Shown: positions 1 through 5,563 of the stretch, one piece after another
Numbering within the stretch: the stretch's first letter is position 1
How the letters are laid out: every line of letters begins with the position of its first letter
Assembly: GCA_035291605.1 (NCBI GenBank)
Contig: DATDRS010000175.1
Span: 1 to 7,638, forward strand
Length of the DNA stretch: 7,638 bases
Source: DATDRS01 sp035291605
Lineage (GTDB): Bacteria > Chloroflexota > Anaerolineae > Anaerolineales > UBA6663
Direction of reading: 5' to 3'
Notes under the pieces: model-generated
Database searches by the model: none
What the model was told of the DNA's origin: nothing
What the model saw: the letters and a program-made list of their open reading frames with translations, nothing else
Position numbers and translations under genes: made by a program

Positions 1-371
1 ATGATGAGATAGTAGAAACGATGAGCGCGCTGCACGTCCGTGAGTTGGGTTGGCTCTAGATTGGCAAGGCGCTCAAACTCAGCGCGTGATACCAGCTCCC
101 ATTCAAAGGAGGCCATCAGTTCTTCAGGCTTCTCTTTGACAACCCGGAAGAAAGCGATGAGTTCCTGGTCGAGATCATTCAGCACTTCAACTTCACTCGG
201 CGGCTTGCCAAACAGCACCCAGGCCGCCCCCGCGAACGGCTCGACGTAGCAGGTATGCTCCGGGAGCAGGTCAAGGATGGGTTTTCGCAGGCGCGATTTG
301 CCGCCAACCCATTTGAAAGGGCTGTTGAGCATAGCGTAATTGCCGTTCTTGAGTTTCGGTTTTATGGTCAT
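1..371 (-). CDS. Dam-type (D12 class) DNA adenine methyltransferase, partial
   Basis: This is the N-terminal 123 residues of an adenine-N6 DNA methyltransferase of the Dam/MethyltransfD12 family; the gene runs off the left edge. Seen: residues 18-28 (PFKWVGGKSRL) form the SAM-binding N-terminal motif with the hallmark WxGGK. Residues 42-55 (YVEPFAGAAWVLFG) are the FxGxG-like motif I region. Residues 63-69 (VLNDLDQ) supply the acidic SAM contact (ND-D). The catalytic DPPY motif would lie beyond the edge. The ATG at 371 is chosen because GGAG lies 6 nt upstream; an in-frame ATG at 383 lacks a Shine-Dalgarno. The gene is divergent from a PD-(D/E)XK nuclease 62 bp away, so the natural reading is the protective half of a restriction-modification pair. 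Family members recognise various short sites, so target specificity cannot be read here. An orphan Dam-like enzyme is the alternative. Confidence 0.9.
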   Translation of the reverse strand, partial: MTIKPKLKNGNYAMLNSPFKWVGGKSRLRKPILDLLPEHTCYVEPFAGAAWVLFGKPPSEVEVLNDLDQELIAFFRVVKEKPEELMASFEWELVSRAEFERLANLEPTQLTDVQRAHRFYYLI

Positions 372-376
372 CTCTC

Positions 377-394
377 GCTCCATTTTTATGGAGC
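377..394 (-). promoter_or_regulatory. Perfect inverted repeat covering the methyltransferase Shine-Dalgarno
   Basis: GCTCCAT-tttt-ATGGAGC is a perfect 7-bp inverted repeat with a 4-nt spacer. In the methyltransferase mRNA it would form a hairpin whose 3' arm contains the GGAG ribosome binding site (380-377), ending 5 nt before the ATG at 371. It could be a translational on/off structure or a DNA operator for a dimeric repressor. No controller (C) protein gene is visible in the window. The symmetry and its overlap with the ribosome binding site are seen; the function is inferred. Confidence 0.55.
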
Positions 395-409
395 AACAAG
401 GTAGCCTCA

Positions 410-415
410 AGTATA
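410..415 (-). promoter_or_regulatory. Possible -10 element for the methyltransferase gene
   Basis: On the minus strand this reads TATACT, five of six matches to TATAAT. A start a few bases downstream would give a leader of about 30 nt that contains the whole 377-394 hairpin. No convincing -35 is seen at 16-18 bp, so this is a weak call. Confidence 0.22.
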
Positions 416-433
416 TCCCAAGGCAGAAATAAT

Positions 434-1471
434 ATGCTCGATATTCGTTTTTGTCGCATCTGTTGGAACTCTCAAAATTGGCAAAAACCTACTGGCGAAG
501 CTGCCAGGTTGGAATCGCCAGACTCTTATGTGGCTAAACACGGTTTTGGTCACGAGGAGTGGCTATTTAATTTCAATTGGTTGGTAGAAGGGTATCGTTA
601 TGGCTTCCTTCAACCAATCAGATTAGCTAATGCCTTTGACTCTCAGGTCTCTACTGTTGAGGTCATCCTCTATACAATAGAACCTCTAAGAAAGAGATTA
701 TTTGTAGGCAGAATAAGACATTGTGAGCTATTAACATCCCAGTTTGCTAGCGAGGCCTACCAGGTTTATCAGCACGAAGGCTGGCTAGAAGAAATGGCTA
801 GTCATCTGGAACAGATAAACGTAGACCCCTCGCTGATAAGGAATGCGACCAACCCGTTCTCTATAATCAATGTGCGTTTTAAGCCCTCAGATGCCGAAAT
901 ACTTGAACCTCTGATAACCGCCCCGACGAATCACAAGATTTATAGCACGGGCCGATACCAGCCTTTATATGCAGAAAGCCCTGCGCCGTGGAAAGAAATA
1001 TTGAGCTTGCAAACGGAGAGAGCCGCCCCATTGCAATTTGTAAGCGGAAGGCTCAAGAACCTGCAACGGCGAGAGAGGGCGGCACAGAAAGGAGTTGCTT
1101 TTGATCCAGCACATGACAGGTTGCAGGAAGCTCTCTGGAAACATCTTAGAGCAAAGTATGGTCCCCAAAACGTCGGTTATGAGGTAAATGGTGTAGTGGA
1201 CCTTGCAGTTAAGCAAGAGAAGAGATTCATTTTCTACGAGATCAAAATGGAGACTACTGTTAGGCGTAGTATTCGTCTCGCTCTCGGGCAACTTTTAGAG
1301 TATGCTCATTGGCCTGCTCAAAAGCGAGCGAGTAAACTGATTGCTGTTGGCAGAGTTCTTCCAAAAGAAGACGATATAAGTTATTTGACCTTTCTGCGCG
1401 AACAATATGGTTTACCTCTCTACTACCAGTATTATGACGTAGTTACTGATACTCTTTCACCAGAGTATTAA
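434..1471 (+). CDS. PD-(D/E)XK nuclease, putative restriction endonuclease
   Basis: This is a 345-residue protein, probably a DNA endonuclease. The C-terminal third carries the core of the PD-(D/E)XK fold: helix DRLQEALWKHL (about 228-238), strand GYEVNGVVDLAV with D256, strand FIFYEIK with E269 and K271, then GQLLEY with Q286 and Y290 (a QxxxY element). All expected metal-binding and catalytic residues are present. Residues 1-200 are not assignable. They contain a distinctive block at 36-57 (GFGHEEWLF, then GYRYGFLQPI), which could be a target- or modification-recognition domain. Start: the first in-frame ATG; no ATG, GTG or TTG occurs in frame back to 362, and AAGG lies about 10 nt upstream. 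It is divergent from the methyltransferase, hence the restriction guess. Base composition is unlike the neighbours: I counted 46 G/C in the 120 bases 541-600 plus 661-720. A modification-dependent (type IV) nuclease is the main alternative. Confidence 0.8.
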   Translation: MLDIRFCRICWNSQNWQKPTGEAARLESPDSYVAKHGFGHEEWLFNFNWLVEGYRYGFLQPIRLANAFDSQVSTVEVILYTIEPLRKRLFVGRIRHCELLTSQFASEAYQVYQHEGWLEEMASHLEQINVDPSLIRNATNPFSIINVRFKPSDAEILEPLITAPTNHKIYSTGRYQPLYAESPAPWKEILSLQTERAAPLQFVSGRLKNLQRRERAAQKGVAFDPAHDRLQEALWKHLRAKYGPQNVGYEVNGVVDLAVKQEKRFIFYEIKMETTVRRSIRLALGQLLEYAHWPAQKRASKLIAVGRVLPKEDDISYLTFLREQYGLPLYYQYYDVVTDTLSPEY

Positions 1472-1496
1472 TAGTTACGTTAACGAGGAGATTCTC

Positions 1497-2657
1497 ATGC
1501 CCTTCTACCACCACCTTGGCCAACTCCCTCACAAGCGCCACACGCAGTTCCGCAAGCCGGATGGCTCGTTGTACCGCGAGCAGGTCGTCGGCACCAAGGG
1601 CTTCTCCGGCGTTCAGTCCATTTTGTACCACTACCACCAGCCCACCGAGATCAAGTACGCGGAAAAACTCGGCCCGGCCAGGGTGGAGTACGTGGACTAC
1701 GGCCCGCTGCGCCACCGGCTGTTCAAGACCAAAGACGCGCCGCAGGGCGGCGACCCGGTGAGCGGGCGGCGCGTGCTGCTCGGCAACGCCAACGTGACCA
1801 TGGCCGTCCTCCGCCCTACGCAGAGCATGGACTACCACTACCGCAACGGCGAGGCGCACGAGCTGTACTGGGTGCACACGGGCGAGGGCGTCTTATACTC
1901 GCAATATGGGGTCCTGCCCTTCGGCCCCGGCGATTACCTCAACCTCCCCATCAGCACCACCTGGCGCATGGAGTTGAAGGGAGACAACCACCGGATGCTG
2001 GTGTTCGAGTCTGCGCAAGATTTCGAGTTCCCGAAGCGTTACCGCAACGAGTACGGCCAGCTGCTGGAAAACTCGCCCTTCTGCGAGCGCGACCTCCGCG
2101 TGCCGCAGGAACTGGAAACGCACACCGAGATGGGCGAGTTCGAGGTGCGGGTGAAGGCGCGCGGCGAGTTCCACCGCCACATCCTGATCCACCATCCGCT
2201 CGACGTGGTGGGGTGGGACGGCTTCCTCTACCCCTATGCTTTCAACATTTACGACTTCGAGCCGATCACCGGGCGCGTGCACCAGCCTCCCCCCGTGCAC
2301 CAGACGTGGGAAGGTTGGAACTTCGTGATCTGCTCGTTCATGCCGCGGATGTTCGACTACCACCCGCAGGCCATCCCCGCGCCGTACAACCACGCCAACG
2401 TCAACTCGGACGAGGTGCTGTACTACGCCGAGGGCAACTTCATGAGCCGCAAGGGCGTGGACCAGTTCGACATCAGCCTGCACCCCGGGGGCTTGCCGCA
2501 CGGCCCACATCCCGGCACCGTCGAGGCGAGCATTGGCAAAGCGCGGACCGAGGAAGCAGCGGTGATGATGGACACCTTCCACCCGCTTGAGGCCACGCCC
2601 TTTGCGCTGGAGTGCGAGGACGAGCGGTACGCGTATAGCTGGGTGGAACACAAGTAG
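1497..2657 (+). CDS. hmgA: Homogentisate 1,2-dioxygenase
   Basis: This non-haem Fe(II) cupin dioxygenase opens the ring of homogentisate to maleylacetoacetate, the central step of tyrosine/phenylalanine degradation, in the cytoplasm. Seen: the family-typical N-terminus (MPFYHHLGQLPHKRHTQFRK), the GTKGFSG and SILYHYHQP blocks, and the C-terminal iron-binding cupin with PYNHANVNSDEVLYYAEGNF and LPHGPHPG. By analogy with the human enzyme (H335, E341, H371), the likely iron ligands are H299, an acid at D305 or E306, and H335. Length is 386 residues, typical of the short bacterial form rather than the roughly 440-residue animal and pseudomonad form. Start: GAGGAG at 1485-1490 lies 6 nt before the ATG. 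The gene begins 25 bp after the nuclease stop, but G+C jumps (41 of 60 in 2341-2400). Co-transcription is therefore probably incidental. No other tyrosine-pathway gene is in view. Confidence 0.95.
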   Translation: MPFYHHLGQLPHKRHTQFRKPDGSLYREQVVGTKGFSGVQSILYHYHQPTEIKYAEKLGPARVEYVDYGPLRHRLFKTKDAPQGGDPVSGRRVLLGNANVTMAVLRPTQSMDYHYRNGEAHELYWVHTGEGVLYSQYGVLPFGPGDYLNLPISTTWRMELKGDNHRMLVFESAQDFEFPKRYRNEYGQLLENSPFCERDLRVPQELETHTEMGEFEVRVKARGEFHRHILIHHPLDVVGWDGFLYPYAFNIYDFEPITGRVHQPPPVHQTWEGWNFVICSFMPRMFDYHPQAIPAPYNHANVNSDEVLYYAEGNFMSRKGVDQFDISLHPGGLPHGPHPGTVEASIGKARTEEAAVMMDTFHPLEATPFALECEDERYAYSWVEHK

Positions 2658-2684
2658 AAAAACTCCAATTTAAGACACGCTCTC

Positions 2685-2702
2685 AGCCGGAGACGCTCCG
2701 CT
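2685..2702 (+). terminator. Weak hairpin downstream of hmgA
   Basis: AGC-c-GGAG, loop ACG, CTCC-GCT makes a 7-bp stem with one bulge (or a continuous 5-bp CGGAG/CTCCG stem), starting 28 nt after the hmgA stop. A short T run (GTTTT) follows only about 10 nt later, so it is a poor intrinsic terminator. The rest of 2658-2789 holds only a 13-bp odd palindrome, GCAGCC-a-GGCTGC (2761-2773), upstream of the next ATG. Confidence 0.25.
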
Positions 2703-2789
2703 CAGCGCGATAGTTTTCGTGATATGCGGAGAATAGAATTTCCCGACGAGAACTGCTCTGGCAGCCAGGCTGCGGTGTAGCGGTGAATC

Positions 2790-3347
2790 ATGCCACTCAA
2801 TAAAACCCGGTTGGCGCTGGCCTTGCTGGGCGGGGGCGTGGTGCTGCTCGGCCTGCTGGCCCTGCTGGTAGGCTGGCGCTTGCTGCAGGCCTCCCCGGCC
2901 TATCAATTCATGCAGGCCCGCCGCCGCTGGGAGGCGCGCCCGTTCAACCACTACCGGCTGGCGTTTGACCACGGTTTCACCCGGGGCGGTTACGCTCAGT
3001 GTCATCATGACGTGGAAGTGTGGAACGAGCGGATCGTCCACGTCTTCGGCGCGACCTGTCTGAGCGGCCACGTCACCCAGGCGCTTACCGTGAGCGGCAT
3101 CTTCGACAAATTCGAGCGTTACTTCGCCGAGCGCGTGTGCAGCGCCACCGGCTGCTATTGCGAAGGCGCGTATCTGGTGCGGGCAACCTACGATCCCGTC
3201 CTCGGGTATCCACAGACCATCACTACGGGCTTTCACCGCAACTGGGTGGACGACTTTCTCCACAATAAACTGGGAGTGCAGGATTGCCTCCGCACCGACC
3301 CGACGGTCGAGAAAATCAGCGTGACCTCGCTGACTCCGCTCCCTTGA
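2790..3347 (+). CDS. Membrane-anchored DUF6174-like protein
   Basis: A 185-residue protein of unknown function. Residues 7-29 form one hydrophobic segment after a short basic N-terminus, predicting a signal anchor with the remainder outside the cytoplasm. The rest resembles the DUF6174 pattern: RRRWEARPFNHYRLAF (44-59, a W-x-N-Y start), a central CHHDVEVWNERI strand (71-82), SGIFDKFERYF (102-112) and VRATYDPVLGYPQTI (130-144), whose YDPxxGYP is the most characteristic part. The assignment comes from remembered family patterns and was not searched. Six cysteines (71, 90, 117, 122, 124, 166) in the exported part could form disulfides or bind metal; CxxxxCxC at 117-124 is notable. The start has only a weak GGTG-type ribosome binding site. 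It sits alone between hmgA (132-bp gap) and the slipin gene, with no clear functional link. Confidence 0.72.
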   Translation: MPLNKTRLALALLGGGVVLLGLLALLVGWRLLQASPAYQFMQARRRWEARPFNHYRLAFDHGFTRGGYAQCHHDVEVWNERIVHVFGATCLSGHVTQALTVSGIFDKFERYFAERVCSATGCYCEGAYLVRATYDPVLGYPQTITTGFHRNWVDDFLHNKLGVQDCLRTDPTVEKISVTSLTPLP

Positions 3348-3523
3348 GTTACAATTGAGGCGGCCCTGGCAAGGTCAGGAGCGAATGGTCATCAGGTGCT
3401 GCCACCACCGGGGTTCAACTCCCCATTCGAAGCGGTGGTTCGGTTGGCGCTCATCTGATAATTCGTCCTCCACATCGGCCTTGTCCCAGGGCTATTTTCT
3501 GAAATCTCGCAGGAGGCGGCGAC
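3348..3523. other. Intergenic region before the slipin gene
   Basis: No coding evidence was found here. The region is dominated by the long imperfect inverted repeat at 3362-3493. A TATAAT-like GATAAT (3457-3462) lies inside that repeat but has no well-spaced -35. The last 12 bases hold the slipin ribosome binding site (AGGAGG, 3511-3516). Confidence 0.6.
3362..3493. other. Long imperfect inverted repeat; structured RNA or MITE-like element
   Basis: The segment folds on itself as one rod with nested pairings. They are 3363-3369/3486-3492 (7 bp), 3370-3374/3479-3483 (5), 3377-3380/3466-3469 (4), 3382-3386/3461-3465 (5), 3391-3395/3455-3459 (5), 3400-3403/3446-3449 (4, one G-U), 3404-3410/3433-3439 (7) and 3411-3413/3421-3423 (3). 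That is about 40 pairs in 132 nt, all in nested order. The apex TTCAACT is a 7-nt loop resembling a tRNA T-loop. ATTTTC follows the closing stem. I do not recognise an RNA family: SRP, tmRNA and tRNA signatures are missing. It could be a leader of the slipin mRNA, a small RNA, a long terminator, or a degenerate miniature transposable element, although no target duplication is evident. Confidence 0.6.
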
Positions 3524-4381
3524 ATGGCGCGGCGCGAAGTCATCATCAAAGACACCCATCGTGGGCTGTGGTATGTGGACGGGGTGCTGACGAAAATCCT
3601 GGAGGCGGGGCGGTACGTCATTCCCCGGTACCTGGACTTCGGGTTCTTCCGTCTGGGCAAGCGGGTGGAAGTCGCCCTCGTGGACGTGCGCCAGCGCGAC
3701 CTGACGATCAAGGGCCAGGAGATCCTGACGGGCGACAAGGTCGCCATCCGGGTCAGCATCATCGTTCAGTTCCGCGTGACGGACCCCCGCGCCGCGCTGC
3801 ACCGGGTAGAGAATTACGAAGACCGGTTGTACAGCGACGTGCAGCTGGCGGCGCGGCGCTCGCTCGCCTCGATGACGCTGGAAGAGATCCTGACCAACCG
3901 CAACCGGCTGAGCGAGGACATCCTGCGCGACGTCAAAGAAGCGGCCGGCGGCTACGGCGTGGAGATCATGCGCGCGGACGTCAAAGACCTGATCTTCCCC
4001 GGCAACTTGCAGGAGATCATGAACCGGGTGCTGGCGGCGGAGCGCATGAGCCAGGCGCAGCTGGTCGAGGCGCGCACCAAAGCCGAGACCCAGCGCATCG
4101 AGGCGCAGACCCGCGCGGAGACCCGGCGGCTGGAGGCCGAGGCGCAGGCGGAGGCGCAGCGGCTGGAGGCGCAGGCGGAGGCCGAGGCCCGGCGCATCAC
4201 TACCCAGGCCGACATCGCGGCGCTGAGCGCCCGCGAGCAGACGGCCGCCGCCTACAGCGCGCACCCCGCGCTCCTGCGCTTGCAGGAACTGGAGACGCTG
4301 CGCGAGCTGGCCCGCACCGCCAATGCGCGTATTTACATCAACTTCGACAAAGCCGTTCAGCCGGGCGACGAAAAAGAGTAA
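3524..4381 (+). CDS. SPFH (band 7) domain protein, slipin-like, no membrane anchor
   Basis: A 285-residue member of the stomatin/prohibitin/flotillin superfamily, which forms oligomeric scaffolds at membranes. Seen: RGLWYVDGVLTKILEAGRYVIPR (13-35) and VALVDVRQRDLTIKGQEILTGDKVAIRVSI (50-79) are the slipin-type start of the SPFH domain. RVTDP, LYSDVQLAARRSLASMTLEEIL and GVEIMRADVKDLIFPG complete it by about residue 165. Residues 187-230 are four consecutive 11-residue repeats (AETQRIEAQTR and variants), predicting a long right-handed coiled coil. A second helical stretch leads to the C-terminus. Start: ATG with AGGAGG 7 nt upstream. An in-frame TGA at 3500-3502 rules out an N-terminal extension, so the usual slipin membrane hairpin is truly absent. 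No NfeD partner is in view. The gene converges on the roadblock gene. Cytosolic or peripheral membrane location is inferred. Confidence 0.88.
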   Translation: MARREVIIKDTHRGLWYVDGVLTKILEAGRYVIPRYLDFGFFRLGKRVEVALVDVRQRDLTIKGQEILTGDKVAIRVSIIVQFRVTDPRAALHRVENYEDRLYSDVQLAARRSLASMTLEEILTNRNRLSEDILRDVKEAAGGYGVEIMRADVKDLIFPGNLQEIMNRVLAAERMSQAQLVEARTKAETQRIEAQTRAETRRLEAEAQAEAQRLEAQAEAEARRITTQADIAALSAREQTAAAYSAHPALLRLQELETLRELARTANARIYINFDKAVQPGDEKE

Positions 4382-4400
4382 CAGGAGGCTGAAACTATCT

Positions 4401-4772
4401 CTAAACCAGCTTCCTAAGTTTCTTCGCCGCGCGCTCCATTTCGATGAACAGCAGGCCGAGCGGCGCATGCTCCTGGGCGGTGATCATCAACACCGCCTCG
4501 TTGCCCACCGCCGTCATGACGATGTGACCTTCGTCGCCTTTGATGTAGACCTGGTTCAGTTCTCCGCTGCGCATGGCGCGGGCGATGCGCTCGCCCAGCA
4601 GCACCATCACGGCGGACATGGCCGAGACGTGCTCCGGCGAGACGTAGGTGGGCATCACCGAGACCATCGTCACCCCGCTGATGCGCGCCATAGCCACGGC
4701 CTTGATGTAGGGGGAAGACCTCATCACATCGTCGAGGATCTCTTTGATGCGATTCTCCGAAGATGGCAGCAT
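4401..4772 (-). CDS. Roadblock/LC7 domain protein (MglB-like)
   Basis: A 123-residue single-domain roadblock/LC7 protein. This small alpha-beta fold dimerises and commonly regulates small Ras-like GTPases in bacteria, as MglB does for MglA. Seen: an N-terminal helix (RIKEILDDVMRSSPYIKAVAMA), a first strand pair (ARISGVTMVSVM), a central helix (HVSAMSAVMVLLGERIARAM), then the strands QVYIKGDEGHIVMTAVG and EAVLMITAQ, and a C-terminal helix (LLFIEMERAAKKLRKLV). That helix-strand-helix-strand order and length fit the family. Start: the ATG at 4772 has only a purine-rich AGAGAAAG upstream, a modest ribosome binding site. It is the last of four leftward genes, 50 bp after the phosphatase, and ends 19 bp from the slipin stop. 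No partner GTPase is in the window, so its target is unknown. Confidence 0.85.
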   Translation of the reverse strand: MLPSSENRIKEILDDVMRSSPYIKAVAMARISGVTMVSVMPTYVSPEHVSAMSAVMVLLGERIARAMRSGELNQVYIKGDEGHIVMTAVGNEAVLMITAQEHAPLGLLFIEMERAAKKLRKLV

Positions 4773-4822
4773 AACTTTCTCTTTCTTGAACGCGCGCGGG
4801 GCGGCCTCACGACCACCCGGTT

Positions 4823-5503
4823 TCAGGTGGAAAGAATCTGAGACAAGTCCGCCGTGTGATTCAGAATGAGGTCAGCGCCCGCGCGCTCCAACTCAGCACG
4901 CTGCCCGAACCCGCACAGCACGCCGATCGTCTGCGCCCCGGCGCGTCTCCCGGCGAGGATATCCATCGTCGTGTCGCCGATCATCACGCAGTCTTTCACA
5001 GGCGTGCTCAGCGCCCGCGCCGCCCAGTGCACCGGGTCGGGATAGGGCTTGGTGTGCGGCGCGGTCTGGGCGGAGACGGTGAGTTGAAAGAAGCGGCTCA
5101 GCCCAAGCTGCTCCAGCATGACGCGGGCGCCGCGCTCCGGGCGGGCGGTGATGACCGCCATCGGGTAGCGCTGAGAGAGGCGCTCTAGCAGGGTTTTGAC
5201 CCCGGCCATGATCATGTAACGCCCGATTCGGGCGCTCCCGCGCCGGTCCGAAAGCCAGTTCATGAACTTTACCAGTTCGTCGTCAATGCCTAACCAGTCG
5301 GGCAGGGCCATGAGCGTGTTGACGGGCGACTCGGCCGTCATCACCGCCCAGCGCAGGAAAGGCGTCGGGTCGCGCCGGGGGAAGAGAAATTGCACGGGCC
5401 TGACCCAGCGCGCGGCCTCACGCACGTATTCGTCGTCGGTGTCCGCGAGTGTGCCGTCGAGATCGAAGAGGATGGCGCGGACCCTGGAAACGTCGAAGGT
5501 CAT
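4823..5503 (-). CDS. HAD-superfamily phosphatase (phosphoglycolate phosphatase-like)
   Basis: A 226-residue haloacid dehalogenase-type hydrolase, expected to cleave a small phosphomonoester with Mg2+ through an aspartyl-phosphate. All four motifs are visible: I, FDLDGT with nucleophile D14 and D16; II, VITARP with T119; III, K152 in HTKPYPDP; IV, GDTTMD with D177 and D181. Residues 20-100 between motifs I and II form the helical cap of subclass I enzymes, as in phosphoglycolate phosphatases and beta-phosphoglucomutases. MIGDTTMDILAGRRAGAQTIGV is typical of the Gph-like branch, but the cap with its FPRRDP insertion does not fix the substrate. No Shine-Dalgarno precedes the ATG at 5503; its leader is pyrimidine-rich and carries a strong hairpin. 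Translation may be weak or dependent on the upstream gene. It lies 60 bp after the peptidase gene, same strand. Confidence 0.88.
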   Translation of the reverse strand: MTFDVSRVRAILFDLDGTLADTDDEYVREAARWVRPVQFLFPRRDPTPFLRWAVMTAESPVNTLMALPDWLGIDDELVKFMNWLSDRRGSARIGRYMIMAGVKTLLERLSQRYPMAVITARPERGARVMLEQLGLSRFFQLTVSAQTAPHTKPYPDPVHWAARALSTPVKDCVMIGDTTMDILAGRRAGAQTIGVLCGFGQRAELERAGADLILNHTADLSQILST

Positions 5504-5518
5504 GTAAGCGCAGGAAGT

Positions 5519-5553
5519 AAGGAAGGAGGCAGCCGGCCTGACGCTCCTTCCTT
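5519..5553 (-). terminator. 10-bp stem hairpin between peptidase and phosphatase genes
   Basis: AAGGAAGGAG (5519-5528) and CTCCTTCCTT (5544-5553) are perfect reverse complements around a 15-nt spacer, which itself can pair CAG/CTG. The hairpin starts 11 nt after the peptidase stop. No T tract follows on the minus strand, so it may be an attenuator, a mRNA-stabilising structure or a Rho-type boundary rather than a classical intrinsic terminator. Its 5' arm on the minus strand looks like a Shine-Dalgarno but lies 40 nt from the next ATG. Confidence 0.5.
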
Positions 5554-5563
5554 CTGCCTCTGC

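Noticed and set aside
1443..2651. Long minus-strand open frames opposite hmgA
   Set aside because: They are His/Val/Arg-rich translations typical of the antisense of a high-GC gene; the plus strand encodes an unmistakable homogentisate dioxygenase.
2670..3263. 197-codon minus-strand open frame opposite the DUF6174-like gene
   Set aside because: The plus strand has a clear signal anchor and the YDPxxGYP motif. The minus-strand product has no domain-like pattern and an atypical composition.
3404..3439. Possible tRNA 3' half, from GGGGTTCAACTCCCC resembling a T-arm
   Set aside because: The fifth T-stem pair is a C-A mismatch, the bases after it have no matching 5' acceptor strand about 60 nt upstream, and no anticodon or D arm is seen. 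The hairpin fits better as the tip of the long inverted repeat.
3362..3493. SRP RNA, tmRNA or 6S RNA identity for the rod-like element
   Set aside because: The conserved GGAAG/AGCAG motif of SRP helix 8 is absent on both strands. There is no tmRNA tag region or tRNA-like ends, and no large symmetric central bubble as in 6S RNA.
3362..3493. Firm call of the inverted repeat as a transposable MITE
   Set aside because: No target-site duplication is visible in the flanks (AATTGAGGC on the left, ATTTTCTG on the right) and there is only one copy in the window. It is kept only as one alternative.
4082..4213. 33-nt tandem repeat as a non-coding or mobile repeat
   Set aside because: It is in frame and encodes regular 11-residue coiled-coil units, with synonymous variation between copies. 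It is a protein repeat rather than a DNA element.
3355..4468. Two open frames of about 350 codons overlapping the slipin gene on both strands
   Set aside because: Products are Arg/Gly/Ala- or Leu/Arg-rich low-complexity shadows of the slipin coding frame, which has a strong ribosome binding site and SPFH motifs.
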